In this document: positions 10,787 through 23,047 of the stretch, piece by piece
Numbering within the stretch: the first letter of the stretch is position 1
Layout: the number at the start of each line of letters is the position of its first letter
Assembly (NCBI GenBank): GCA_963920575.1
Contig: OY986973.1
Span: 8,195,601 to 8,259,600, forward strand
Origin: Narthecium ossifragum
Taxonomy: Eukaryota; Streptophyta; Magnoliopsida; Dioscoreales; Nartheciaceae
Length of the DNA: 64,000 bases
Direction: 5' to 3'
Program-made: the position numbers and the translations under genes
Notes under the pieces: model-generated
Database searches by the model: none
Told to the model about the DNA's origin: nothing
What the model saw: only the letters and a program-made list of their open reading frames with translations

Positions 10787-12003
10787 TCGAGGTTCTCTCT
10801 CTCCACCTGCCTCTCTCTCTCTCTCTCTCCATATGGTCTTCTCTCTCTCTCCTCTCTCTTCTCCCTTCTCCCTCCCGCGTCTCTCTCTCTCCTCTCTCCC
10901 CTCTCTTTCTCTCCCCCCCCCCCACCCCCACTCTCTCCTCTGTTTCTCCCCCTCTCCTTTTCTTCCTTTTCCCCCTCTCCCTTTCTCTCCTCCCTCTGTT
11001 TCTCTCTCCTCCCTCTTCCTCCGGCACCTCGCCCGGCGCCCCCGCCCCGCCTACAACGACCCCCACGCTCCGCCGCCTCCGCTCCGCCCCTCGCGCGCCC
11101 GCTGCTTACAACGAGGAAGCACAGATGGCGAGCGTCAAAGAGTCGCGAGGCCTCCCTCGCCCCATCCACCCACTCCGTCGCCCCGACCACCCTCGACGTC
11201 GCCCCGTCCCTCGCCCCATCCACCCTCGACCTCGCCCGCCCTCCAATGGACTCTCTCCGACCTCGCCCGACCTCCAATGGATCTCTCTCTCTCCGACCTC
11301 GCCCAGCCTCCTCCCCTCCAGCTCCGGCTCCGCTCTTCTCCGGCTCCTCCTCTCCTCCTGGCGGTGGATCTAGAGGTTCTGGTCACGGCGTAACTATACC
11401 TCGCACGAGTACGTCCTCGCCGCCAGGAGCGTCCTCGGCGACTCCACTCCTCCTGACGACTGCATCCACGCTAGAGCGCAACTCCGAGTTCCAGCCCCCA
11501 TCGGAATCCGACGGCGACCCTCTCAACTCCATCGTCTTCCACCTTCCAGGTCCCATCCGAACTCGAATCCGAGTACCCGAGCACTCGAGACCCTGCTGGG
11601 CTGGCGGCGCATGGATCGCTAAACGCGCGGGCGGCGCGCATGGGAGAGCGCGGTTGGCATGGAGAAGAGCTGCATGCATGGCGGCATGCATCGGGGAGCA
11701 TGGCTGCATGCATAGGAGAACATTTGGCAGCTCATGCGGACGACATGCACAACATGCATGGGTGTGCATGGAAGAACACACAGGTGGAAGAGAGAGAGAG
11801 GGAAGGAGGGGGCGGAAGAGAGAGAGTCCGAAGAGAGAGAGTCCAAAGGGTGGGAGAGAGAGAGAGTCCGGAGAGAGAGAGAGAGCGAGGGAGGGGGGCC
11901 GGAAGAGAGAGAGAGTCTGAAGAGAGAGAGAGAGAGCGAGGGAGGGGGGGGGGAGAGAGAGGGTCCGAAGAGAGAGGGAGCGAGGGGGCGGAAGGGAGAG
12001 AAT
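10787..12003. repeat. Polypyrimidine block - GC-rich core - polypurine block
   Basis: The plus strand is CT-rich (CTCTCTCT with CCCTC) at about 10787-11015 and GA-rich (GAGAGAGA with GGAGGGGG) at about 11785-12003. About 770 bp of GC-rich sequence lies between, including a partial duplication of CTCCAATGGACTCTCTCCG (11245-11330). The two blocks are roughly complementary, so they could form a large imperfect foldback, and either could form triplex DNA. Long open frames in this block are produced by simple sequence and show no domain. Confidence 0.8.
11671..11758. repeat. Cluster of CATGCA (RY) words
   Basis: CATGCA occurs five times (11673, 11685, 11707, 11744, 11753), with further GCATG words between. 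CATGCA is the RY core bound by plant B3-domain factors, but no promoter context is evident here. Confidence 0.5.
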
Positions 12004-12439
12004 CAATTTGAATTCCTTGTTTATGATTGTAATGAATTTGAAGTATTCCTTAGTTATTTGTAAGGAATCCTTGTAAATTTAAAGTATTCCTTAGTTATTT
12101 GAAACCTCATTCCCTTTTTTTTGTGAGGAATCCTTGTAAATTTGAAGTTTCAAAGCCAAGTAATGTAATGGCTATTAATTGGTGTGGGCCCCAAGCTCCA
12201 CTAAAGTTAGCCTAGGTGTACGAGACCAACTCTTGTCAAGCTGATCCAGCGGTACATTAACTGAAAAAAAGAAACAAGAGTTATTTTAAAGGAATATATG
12301 ATAATATTTAAAGGAATACATGATAATATTTAAGTAATACATGGTACGGGCCCAAGCTCCACTATAGGAGGCTCTCAGCAGTACATTAATTGGTACGGGG
12401 CCGAATACTTTAAATTTATAATGATTTCTTATAAATAAT
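12004..12439. other. AT-rich flank of the low-complexity block
   Basis: Repeated words AAGGAATCCTTGTAAATTT (12062, 12128) and AAAGGAATAYATGATAATATTT (12290, 12311) are present, as is a duplicated GGCCCMAAGCTCCACTA (about 12187 and 12349). No gene is seen. Confidence 0.5.
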
Positions 12440-12770
12440 TGAGGAATATTTCGAATTGAGGGATTCCTCTCTTCCGATGGCTGAAGATCGCCGGAGGTGG
12501 ATCGCGGTGTGAGACGGTCTTCGGTGGTCGGGATACCGGAAGGAGGGGTCGTGGAACGGAGGGGAAGAGATCCACCGGAGTGGATTGGTCGGGGAAAGTC
12601 TGGATTGACGGGATCTAGGGTACCATCGACGGTGGGTTAGAGGGAACTGGCGTCGGGGACGACGACGAGGCTCTGGGAACGTCGGAAAGGGCCGTGGATG
12701 GTTGGAAGGGTGTTAGGGACAATCGGTGAGGTACTTAGGAGGGATCTGGGAGGTTAATGACGGTCAGAGT

Positions 12771-15216
12771 TGTCACACCCCGACCCAGAAAATCCATCCA
12801 AGACGGGGCGTGAGGGTTCCTATCACTATTCATCTTCAATTGGCGCGATACGAGCGGAAAAGATAGAGAAATTTAAACAATTTATATTCTAGAGGCGAAA
12901 CGGAAATTCAATTCATATATATACATCAAGTCGTACTGATACAAAATTCTCTATCAAACTCCTCCAAAGGAAAGATTTATACAAGAATCCAAAATTTCTC
13001 AAAAGATGTTTATAATATACAAACTATCAAAAAGGTACAACAGTCGTCCTCCAGCAACCTCAAGCGCCTCTGGAAGTACTCGCGCTGCCAAACGCAGATC
13101 CCGCGCGGCTCTACTGAAGAAGAACTGACACCTGCACCTGCAAACGCAGCCCGGGTAAGAGTGAGCGATAAGCTCAGTAGGGTTCTACTCTACGGCACAC
13201 AGAAAGGAGGAAAATAACAACAGTGTTGTCTCCCCGCTCAAGCCTAAGGAATGCCACGGGGTCCCACAACCCCTATCGACTCCCCAAGGGATCCTACTCT
13301 TCTCAGCCGACCACGCTGGGAACATCAACCAACACGCTGGGAGGAAAAGAACCAGAACTAGTAGGATCACCGTTACCCAACAGGAAACCACTGCATGGGG
13401 ACCATGTCAGGGACATCAACAACCATCCTTAACACTTAGCCTTGGGAAGGCAACACGACCTCTAAACCTCAAAACATTGATCAGAGTCAACTATAACACA
13501 TCCTCGATAACATCAGATTCAATTAAATCATGCTCTAATCCTTACTACCCAGCCACGGTCCTAAGGCTAGATCCGAGCTACCCGAGAGCCTCGGATCGGT
13601 AATCAACCCATCGCCCGCCTAACCTCATATGCCTCTAATGCATACAATACATGAACCTATACAAACATCTACCTTCCCTAGATGTCTCTATATGCCACAT
13701 CATCAGTTATAGGTTCAACAGATATACAATAGCCCTCAGCACTCACCGGCAAGAGGCTAAGGTTCCACAATTCCTCATTAGCTAGCACTCATAGCTAGCT
13801 AATGGTTAAGCAACCAAATAAGCATTTAACTACCTATCAACCAAGTATAAAATGCAAATAAAATCACAATTCGCCCAAAAGGGTAAGCACACAATTCAAT
13901 CCTCCATTTCAATAGAAATCCTTTGAAAACCCCATGAAAACAACGTGCATGCATCCCAACATGCTTAAGTACTTATCACAAACGAAGTCCATTTAAGAAA
14001 GGCCAAGAAACAGTGTTTAAGGACTCACGGTCGATGCGACGATAGCCCGTGAGGCCACGGTCGATGTCCCGGTCGATCCGACGGTCGACCGTGAGGCCAC
14101 GGTCGATGTTCCGGTCGATCCGACGGTCGACCGTGAGACCAAAACGAGGGAAAAGACATGGGTGACGGTCGATCGGTATATCGACCATGGGAAGCCCAAA
14201 ACGGGACAGAGCCTCACGGACGATGCGACGGCCGACCGTGAGGTGGAATGAAAAAGGGAGGGATCCTGCGGTCGATCGGTGCATCGACCGTGGGAGACAA
14301 AAAACCCTACAGAGCCTGACGGACGATGCGACGGTCGATCTGACGGTCGACCATTAGGCTCAAGAGATGAGTATCAACACTTGACGGTCGATCCACCGAT
14401 CGACCGTCGGGCCTACTGTACAGTTCATCAGAACAGTGCCGGAAATCTAATTTCTTGGATTTGAATGATCAATTCAAGTTAGAAGTTGATGAAACTTTGC
14501 AAGCATGTGTAAAAGATGATGGGGAAGCCAATGGTATGATTAAAACACAATTTTGATGGTTAAATCCCAAACCTAGGTCTCAATGGCCGAAAACCGACAA
14601 AACAGCGATAATACGGAAATCATCTGATAAAATACGAAAATCGACTGATAGGAATACAAGAAACAAGCTATACAACACATGCTATAAGCTACACAATATT
14701 CTAACATGTATTCCTACAACAAAAGCACATAAAACCTATCCTAGGAGAACCCGATCAGAAGATCGAGGTAGAAACACCTACTTGGGCAAGTAGGGCAGCT
14801 CCTCCTCCGATCCCTCAACTCCGATCGCCGAAATCCACTCCTCGGAAGCTGCGCTCCGAAGCCCTAGCACAGCCATAGGAGAGACAGAGAGAAAACGACA
14901 GTAGAGAAGAGAAAGAAAGAGAGAGAAAGGGACAGGCCTTATATAGAGATTAGGATCAATCTCAGCCGTCCGATTCGATCTTTCCCGATCGAGCTCCGAT
15001 CTTCAGATCGGACGCGCCCTTAAGGTTCTAATCAAACACATACATCAATCCAAGGCCGTGTGTGAAACTGACCACCAGGAAGCATATTTACCAAAATGCC
15101 CCTGGGGTCGAAATCGCCACACGATCGCCCGATCGTGCCCGACGCGGAAACAAATCAACAGGAAAACAGCCCTCGACCCACGCGGTCGAGCCAGGTCAGA
15201 GGGACGGGCCCTCACA
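12771..15216 (-). mobile_element. Solo LTR of the F family, with TSD AGAGT
   Basis: 2446 bp running from TGTCACACCCC to GGGCCCTCACA, flanked by a perfect 5-bp duplication AGAGT (12766-12770 and 15217-15221). Read on the minus strand it starts TGTGAGGGCCC and ends GGGTGTGACA, matching the 3' LTR of element F (23048 onward). A TATA-like TATATAAG lies at about 14938-14946 on the minus strand, with a CCGATC-rich cluster just upstream (14960-15020). No internal sequence remains, so it arose by LTR-LTR recombination. Confidence 0.93.
14029..14410. repeat. GGTCGATC/GATCGACC palindrome array inside solo LTR
   Basis: More than fifteen CGGTCGA or TCGACCG words form short inverted pairs such as GGTCGATCGGTGCATCGACC (14271). 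A 42-bp unit is tandemly duplicated at about 14050-14133. The same array occurs in inverse orientation in the F 3' LTR (23875-24245). It lies downstream of the LTR TATA box, so it would be transcribed. Confidence 0.8.
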
Positions 15217-16069
15217 AGAGTCGTGGTGATGAAGGTGGCGGTGGAGCTCGGGTTTGGGTTACCGCGGAAGGCGCCGGAGGTGATGGAGGCGACAGAAAAG
15301 GTATGGGTGAAGTCGTGGGAGATAGGGGAAGACATTGGTGGCCATGGCTAGTGATAGGAGAGGTCGGAGATGGCTGGGAAGGAGGGTCGGCGGTGATACT
15401 AGGGCTCGGGCACGAGGAAGAGAGGAGGAAGGAGACGATGACGTGGTAGGTGACTAGGCGCGGGATGTTGACGTGGCGCTGACATGGAGGAGAGAGAGAA
15501 GATGAAGGTGAAGGTGAGGGAAATACCGGTAGAGGCGGAGGGGGTGCCGGTTGCGGAGAAGATGACCGACGGGAAAAAAGGTGGGATCTGTGGACGTTGG
15601 TTGAAGAGAACTCTTAGGGAAGAGATCTCTGTCATTGAATAGTCCTCAACAGAGAACTAAGCCCTGGAATAATCCTAGCTATAGGATTATGCCTTCTTAA
15701 TCCCTGATGGAGGATCAAGCCATGATAATTATTTTATGAGAAGCTACTCCTAAACTACTCTCTACTTTATTCATCTACTCAACTCATCATTGATCATGGA
15801 TCATGGATACCTAGCTACTGAGGTCCTTTTATAAAAGCCTCGATTGAATTCTAATCCAAGTAGAAAACCCCCTTACTTAATTAGCAAGTAATAAGACTTC
15901 CATACTCAAATTCAACTTACTAACTCAAATACGACTCATAATTAATTCCTAACAACTTGTAGCTAACTAGGAAAGCAGATAACAATTAGGACTCAATTAA
16001 ATATAAAAGACTAATGATAAATCATAATTAAATACTCTAGTTTGAAATTGGTGAGTCGGATCGACTCGT

Positions 16070-17842
16070 ATCAGTGTGTATACCTCGGGACTTGGTTGCG
16101 TTAGATACTAACTTGTATCTAGAGTCGTATTCCCTGAGTTTGTTTGCCCGACAGTTCGGGTTCACTTAGCTCCTGATGATTCCCTTTTTCACTTAATAGC
16201 TGCGCATGTCTGACCGGTGCAAGGTCTCGGGGGCTGATGCAGTTGAAGCACATCAATGGTAATTGGCGAGCGTGAAGGAGGTCCGCTATTCTGATGACGT
16301 TGAGTGACGAGTCCAAAGTTCTGAGACGTTCATGCAAGGGTGGGAACCATTCCGGGTTCATCTTGAGGCATTGATTCGTGGGCTAACTACTTGCCTGGTG
16401 GCGTTATATCCGGGTTCTGGGGCTCGCAGTAAGTTTACTACCCGCTCCTTGTTTGCGTTGATTTATGTTGTTTGATCTAATCACTCTGTGTTAGGACCTC
16501 GAGCTGGTGGTCGTCATGAGGACGACAGTGATGACGAGGGTGATGGGTCTCCTTCGCCCAGGGAGGAGAAAGGGAAAGCACCCAAAGGTTAGACATCCCT
16601 TCTTTCATCCTTTGTCCTTAGTTTTGGAGTCTCTTTGTCTCATTTCAATCCCTTTAATTTAGCTCCTAAGCGAAAGAGGATGATGATGGTGATGATGATG
16701 ACGATGATGACCAGCCGATTTGGACTCGGATAAAGTTCCTTGCCAAGGCTCCTTTGGGCGTGCGCCATCCCCAAGGGAAAGTTCCTACGGTAAATCCCAG
16801 GTTTGTTCTAGTGTCTGCCCTTCAGGAGGAGGTTAGCCAGCCAGTTGAGGCTTCATGGGCCTCTGCGATCGAGCAGAGGTATGATTACCAGCCACTCTGG
16901 CCATGAAGGAGGTTATTCACCAAAGCCTCTTCGAGTGGGAGCATACCTCCTAAGTCTGAGTCCGAGTCAACTCATGCATCCATTCCTCAGGTAGAAGAGA
17001 ACATGTTGTTGGAGGATCAGAGGCCCCCTGTCGATTCCGGGCATCCTGTGCCCATCCCTTCACAAGAGGTTGGTATGCCCGTGAAGACTCCGAGGGCCCT
17101 TGCGGTTGAGCCCGAGCCTGTGCTGGCCCCTAGGGAGGAAGTCGCCCAGCAGGTAGAGACCTCGATGGCTGCTGATGTCAAGCTCACATCTGGTTCCATG
17201 TCCGTCCATCCTGAGGAAGTTACCATGTCGGTGGAGACTTCGCGGGCTCCTGAGATCGATGCGGAGTATGATGGTCAAGTTGTGACATCCGCTGGGAAGG
17301 GTAAACCTGATTCTGGGGCCCCTACTAGTTTACCCTTATCCGGTGCGGGTGGTGAAATAGGTGACCACTCAGATTCTTCTGAGTCAATGTCCTTCTCGGA
17401 GCGATCGTCTGAGACAGGTACTAGGGTTGACTTAGAGACTTTGCTGAATTGAAAGCCTCGTCCTAGTGTTATATTGGCTATAAGAGTCAGAAGTACTCTC
17501 TTCATGCACCCTTTTTGTTTCTGTTTGTTTTTTTACCTCACCTCATGGTGCTTTGTTCCCCTAGATCTCCTCCCTAGCGAGGAATGCATCGCGCAAATTG
17601 GTTTAGACATCCAAGAGCTAGCAGCTTCTATGTTGGCGAGGAAAGGGCAGGCTCCTCAGATGATTGCTAAGGCGAGGGATGACATCGATGAGGTGGGGAA
17701 CGAGATTGTTATCGAGGTCGGAGCTGAGGTGGTGGAGGAGAGGATAGAAGCCGTGACCAGGGACAAGGGTGAGGTTGCCGAGGCACAGAGAGGTGTCATC
17801 GAGGTAGGAGGTGAAGTCGCTGAGGTACGTGGAAAAGATGCA
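16070..17842 (+). pseudogene. Extra ORF of Tat element, plant-mobile-domain-like (5' part), plus strand
   Basis: Decayed coding text runs on the plus strand, opposite to the Tat pol genes. Recognisable pieces are SYSLSLFARQFGFT near 16130 and FMQGWEPFRVHLEALIRGL near 16330, which resemble the domain end of plant-mobile-domain (PMD, aminotransferase-like) proteins. An acidic run encoded by GATGATGATG (16677-16716), a Pro/Ser/Glu-rich linker (17003-17452) and a coiled-coil-like segment (17580-17842) follow. It contains stops and probable introns. Element F interrupts it at 17842; the frame resumes at 32942 without loss. Tat-lineage retrotransposons are known to carry antisense extra ORFs downstream of integrase, some similar to PMD proteins, which fits here. 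Function is unknown. Confidence 0.55.
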
Positions 17843-18985
17843 TGTCACACCCCGACCCAGAAAACCCATCCGAGCCGAGGCGTGAGGGGAAACCTACACT
17901 ATTCATCTCCAAATGGCACGATACAAATGCGGAAAGACGGATAAATTTAAAACAATTTATATTCCAGAGGTGAAACAGTAATTCAATTCATACATTCATC
18001 AAGTTGTACAATTCAACATTAGATATAGAATTCTCCAAGGAAAGATATTATACAAATAATCCCAAAAGTCCTCAAATATGTACACAATTTACAAAAATCT
18101 ATCAAAAGTACAACAGTCGTCCTCCAGCAACCTCAAACACCTCTGGACGTAGTCGCGCCACCAAAAGCTGATCCCGCCGGCTCTACTGAAGGAGAACTGG
18201 CGCCTGCACCTGCAAACGCAACCCGGGTAGGAGTAAGCGATAAGCTCAGTAGGATTCTACTCTACGACACACAGAAGGGAGGAAAACAACAGCAGTGTTG
18301 TCTCCCCGCTCAAGTCTAAGAAATGCCACGGGGTTCCACGACCCCTGCCGACTACCCCAAGGATCCTACTCTTCTCAATCGACCGCGCTGGGATACATCA
18401 ACCAAACAAGCTGGGCGGAAACAGAGAACCAGAACCAGTAGGATCACCCTTACCCAGCAGGAAGCCACTGCTTGGGGACCATGTCAGGGACACCGACAAC
18501 CATCCTTAGCCCTTGGCCTTGGGAGACCAACACTGTTGTTGTTTTCCTCCCTTCTGTGTGCCGTAGAGTAGAACCCTACTGAGCTTATCGCTCACTCCTA
18601 CCCCGGCTGCGTTTGCAGGTGCAGGCGCCAGTTCTCCTTCAGTATAGCCGGCGGGATCAGCTTTTGGTGGCGCGACTACATCTAGAGGTGTTTGAGGTTG
18701 CTGGAGGACGACTGTTGTACTTTTGATAGATTTTTGTAAATTGTGTACATATTTGAGGACTTTTGGGATTATTTGTATAATATCTTTCCTTAGAGAATTT
18801 TGTATCTAATGTTGAATTGTACAACTTGATGAATGTATGAATTGAATTACTGTTTCACCTCTGGAATATAAATTGTTTTAAATTTATCCGTCTTTCCACA
18901 TTTGTATCGCGCCATTTGGAGATGAATAGTGTAGGTTTCCCCTCACGCCTCGGCTCGGATGGGTTTTCTGGGTCGAGGTGTGACA
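17843..18985. repeat. Inverted LTR termini forming the left end of element F
   Basis: 17843-18532 is the 3' part of an F LTR in minus orientation. At about 18524-18533 the sequence switches to the plus orientation, and 18533-18985 is the end of the 5' LTR. The arms 17843-18295 and 18533-18985 are both 453 bp and nearly identical as an inverted repeat; the 237-bp spacer continues the minus-oriented LTR. The switch falls at short similarity (GAGACCAACAC against GAGACAATAC in the plus-strand LTR at 30200). The U3 end of the 5' LTR is absent. Confidence 0.88.
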
Positions 18986-18987
18986 AC

Positions 18988-19000
18988 TTGGTATCAGAGC
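18988..19000 (+). other. Primer-binding site of element F
   Basis: TTGGTATCAGAGC, complementary to the 3' end of plant initiator tRNA-Met, lies 2 nt after the LTR end TGTGACA (18985). It primes minus-strand DNA synthesis in many plant Ty3/gypsy and Ty1/copia elements. Confidence 0.93.
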
Positions 19001-22000
19001 AGGCTGTAGGTCCCAGGGATAGGATTAGGCTTGCGGTTAAGGTTTTGAGTGTGGAATGGGATAGTTATAGGTCTAGAACATCCTTGCATGTCTGTTTGCT
19101 ATTGTGTGTGACGTGCTTATCTATCTGTTTGTTGTTGTGTTTTGCTGCTTCCCGGTTACGTCATGACGTCTCAGGGGGAGGTGTGCATGCGCACTGGTGT
19201 CGTCCGTTCCCTCGCCTGACAGCGTCTCCTCCCATGCTTTAGACGAGCGAGTAGGGATTGGACGTGTGTCGTCTTTGTACTTTCGAAATCTCGAGAGGTG
19301 AACCTGCTAGGGTTCATAGACGGTGTTGGAGATCCTTTGACAGTAGAGGACTGATTGAAGGAGGTGACCCGGATCCCAGATGTTTGGAACATCCTGGAGT
19401 GTCGTTTGCTTGGGAAGCTGTTGTTTTCTTGCCTTCCCAGGAAGCGATTCGTAGTGGCGCTTGTCGGGGCCACTAGGGACATTGTTGGTTGTGTGTTGAG
19501 AACAGTTCGCGTACTGTTCTCTGGCATCTACCCTTGGAGGGTGGTGCAGTTGGGAGTACCCTCCTCTGGTTCTGGGTACTCGCACCACGTGGCGACACGT
19601 GGGTTGGCTGGTTCATCTGGCTCGGTAGGCTTGCACGACAGCAGGGTGCACCCTGGACTGTGTACTAGTTACTGAGACAGGTGACTTGAGGGTTGACACC
19701 GGGCAGTTGGCAGGTGGTCGTGGTGAGTTTCGGGGTTGTCGTTCCTGCTTCTGGGGAACGACAGGGTAGCCGTTGGCAGAGGCAGTAGTTTCATTATCAG
19801 CGACAGCCGTGGCAGCAGCAGCGTCGTGCCGGTCCTTTGAGAGGTTGCCTGGACCGCCATACTAAGAGGGATTCCACAGGGTGCTCGAGTGCTAGCCGCT
19901 GGGTGTCCTTTCGTCGACGGTGCTGGTTGCGAGGGGCGCTGGGTGCTTACCGCAGAGCAGTCGGGCGTGGCACACGGCGTGGGGCAGAGCTGTGGGTTGA
20001 TACCTCAGTTGGGGCAGGTACCTTGGGCAGACACGGGAATTCAGATTCCAGATAGAGGCTTGCTGGAGTGGCTTCAGCAGCAACCAGTTTCAGAGCCGCT
20101 AGCTTCGACTTTCAGCTTTCAGATTCAGCCTTCAGCTTTCAGAGCTTCTCGCAGCTTGCGATTTCCTTGTGGCTCTGGGCTTCCCCCTTGTGACTCGTTC
20201 CCGTGTGGCCGTGTTGGCTTGGGACTGGAGTCGGGTGTGGCTTTGAGAGTAGCCACCGATTGGGACAAGAGCTTGGATTGGTTGCTCTTGTTGGCCGTTT
20301 GCTAGAGGTTGGAGACCTCTAGGTGTCCGTAACCCACGTGTGGTACACGTTGGGGTTCGACGGCTTCCTTGGTTGCGTCGGTTGGTTGCGCACCGGATTG
20401 TGCTTCTTTGGTCGTGGGAAGGTGTCGTGGGTACACCTGACGGCGTTGTTTCGCTCTCGTTGAAGATCACGGTTCGGCGATCCTTCTGTTTGTCGAGAGC
20501 TGGGGTTTGTTCACCGGCTTGTGGTGAACTTGCTCCCCGTTGTTTCGAGGGTGCTTTGGAGAGCAGCTTCCCCTCGTGTTGTTGTTGTTGTTGTTTGTGC
20601 AGCTGTCCTTTCTGAAGAGCTTTCTGATTGTCGCCTTCGCGGGACACCGAGTTCGAGGTTGAGGTTCCTTTGGGCGGTCTTGAGCTTTGCGAGTTCGCAC
20701 GTGGGTGCTAGTAGCGTTTGGAGAGTCGAGGACTCAGTCGGCCGAGTCAGTAGCCGGGACTTCGTTCGCCCAGGTGTGTGGCCTTAGAGTGTGTTCCGAT
20801 TCTCATTGCGGATGGTCCCCTTCATAGATGCATAGACTTCAGGAAGCTGGACGGTGTTGCAGCACAGAGTATGCGCCCGCTGCAGTGTAATGATGATGGA
20901 TTAGCAGTTGAGAGACTTGTCGACTCTTTCAGAGTTTGACCTTCGCATCGACTACACCAGCTGAGGATTCGAGATTGCGACATCCCAGAGACAGCCTTCC
21001 GTACGAGGTACGGACTGTACGAGTTCACAGTGATGCCGTTTAGTCTGACAAATGCACCAGTAGTCTTCACAGAGGTGATGTGGAGGATCTTCAGGCCGTA
21101 TCCTGATCAGTTGCAGTGGCGTCTTCGACAGCATCACATCTACTGGCGCGCTGAGGAGGAGCACGAGCGATACTTGGCGTTTGTATCGCAGCTGCCGAGG
21201 GTGTATCGGCATTATTTGGCTCCCAGCGCGAGGTTTTGACGGACGGGCAGTCTCAGTGGGAGACATTTCAGTTGATTCAGCTGGGCTTGACACAGATGTG
21301 CGACGGCAGAGGTCGAAGACGGTATTCGAGATTTAGTAGAGGCATCTCCAAGACCGCGGGACCGTTGACCAGAGTGTTCAGGAGACCGGAGCTTTTGCCT
21401 TAAAGTCACTGCGTCAGTGCCTTTAAGGGTAATAGCCACCAGCAGTGTTGCGGATCCGGCAGATCCATTGCAGCCTCTTCCAGTGTCAGAGTGGGAGCGG
21501 AAGCACACCATGGCGGACGTCATCACCAGATCACAGGAGGCAGCTGGGACGAGTACGTTCCTTTGCTGGAGTTCGCCTAGTTCAGCAATCATCAGTCTAG
21601 ACGAATGCAATGCCATACTAGGTGTAGCACGGCAGTTCGTGCCATCCATCCGATTGCTCAACTAAGGTTGTTGAGGCATAGTCCACCATCCCAGACGTCG
21701 TCCGACAGTCCTCAGGGAGTTCAACACAGAGCAGACGAGAGAGCTACTCAGGTCAGAGGCGATGATCTTTGGAGTTCTCAGTTCCTGGCAGAGTGTTCCT
21801 GAAGGTTCCTTCGTGTAGAGGACATGTCAGAATTGGCAGAGAGCAGAGACCAGATGAGGTGGAGGCTGAGGCCACCCTACTCTGAGAGTCTGCACCAGAA
21901 CCATGACGGCGTGAAGCGATGATGACATCGAGCCTATAGAGATTCCTGACGGCTTTGGCAGACAGTTCATAGTACTCCAGAGGTGGAGTAGCAGATCCAG

Positions 22001-23047
22001 AGTGGCAAGAGGACATCCTACGTGAGATTCACTCCTCTTCTGTTGCTGTTCATTCAGGAGGCATGGAGATGTATCATGGATTTCGTCATCAGCTTGGTTG
22101 GCATTAGATGCAGAGATCAGATTCAGGATCAGATGCAGAGGTCAGATTCAGGATCAGATGCAGAGATCAAATTCAGGATCAGATTCAGAGGTCAGATCCA
22201 GAGACCCGATACAGAGGTTAGTTCAGCACATATACCATATGAGATGAGTATATGTGCCACATAGCAGTCCACATGTCAGAGAGGTGATCATATGGCGTGA
22301 TGCTTCAGTCTCCATCACTCCGGAACATGATTCCAGGATCACAGACAGATTCTAGTACAGCTCTTAGGAGCCGGTGACCATTTTGTTGACTTTCAGCACA
22401 ACATCTCGCGGTACAGATGGACAGACGGTCAGAGAGGACCATTCAGACCCATGGTGACGTGCTTAGAGCACGCGTTATTGATGCAGACGTCAGACGATGA
22501 GAGCACATCCTCAGGGCGGAGTTTGCCCACTTCAGCAGTTGACGGCTCAGCATCGGCGGTGCACCTTTTGTGGTAGAGAGGTCAGTGCAGATCAGGTCAG
22601 AGGTGACAGCCGTTAGAGTTCGCAGTTGGCGGCAGAGGGTTTGCTTACAGATCGGCTCTACTTACACACTTGTCAGTTGAGTGTACTTCCGCCACATGTT
22701 CGTTGTTGAGGGAGTACATTCCATATCAGTCCCACGTGATCAGACACGACGACATCATAGTCGAGGAGGATGTCACCTGCATAGAGCAGCCAGTGCAGAT
22801 TCTGGATAGACGAGATCAGATGCTGAGATGCAGATCGGTACCGTTGGTGATGATCAGATAGAGGCATGGTAGTGCAGAGGGCTTGGCGTGGGGGCGAGAG
22901 GATCGCGTCCGTCGAGAGTTTCCCCGACTGTGCACCCCAGCAGGTAGGTTCCTTTGTGTGGGCGTTCGTGCCACTAGGACTAGTTGGTTCTTGTTTTCCG
23001 GCCCTACCTTTGAATTTCGGGACGAAATTTCTTTAAGAGTAATAGGT
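19001..23047 (+). pseudogene. Degenerate gag-pol of element F
   Basis: Frames are broken throughout. A gag trace reads EVNLLGFIDGVGDPLTVEDWLKE near 19300-19360 (compare the FxGxxDPxxAExWL signature). A reverse-transcriptase trace at about 20965-21100 contains IPETAFRTRYGLYEF and VMPFSLTNAPVVFTEVM; the catalytic Y/F-x-D-D block that should follow is missing. The end (about 23010-23030) keeps the FEFRDEI-like text found at the pol terminus of Tekay/Del elements. No protease or integrase catalytic motif was found. Any recent mobility must have used proteins supplied in trans. Confidence 0.75.
22106..22205. repeat. 25-bp minisatellite, four units
   Basis: Units start AGATGCAGAGATC or AGATGCAGAGGTC, with the fourth diverged, at 22106, 22131, 22156 and 22181, inside the decayed pol of element F. 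Confidence 0.9.

Larger units (their letters stand above)
12440..16069 (-). mobile_element. LTR related to gypsy element E, split by a solo LTR
   Basis: 15640-16069 aligns by eye with 57040-57487 of the E LTR: shared order of GCTACTCCTAA, the TATA-like TTTTATAAAAG, TTCTAATCCAA, GCAAGTAATAA and a final TCGTATCA. The LTR reads on the minus strand and begins at 16069 (TGATACGAG). Its left limit is not resolved; the CGG-rich sequence on both sides of the inserted solo LTR (12440-12770, 15217-15640) is probably its interior. No polypurine tract lies next to 16069, so it is a solo or truncated LTR. Confidence 0.5.

Noticed and set aside
10784..11920. 378-codon plus-strand open frame and several minus-strand frames
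   Set aside because: Produced by CT/GA simple sequence, which rarely creates stops. Composition is Ser/Pro/Leu or Arg/Glu/Gly only and no domain is present.
22106..22205. Regular 25-bp repeats as a CRISPR array
   Set aside because: Units are contiguous without spacers and the genome is a plant nuclear genome.
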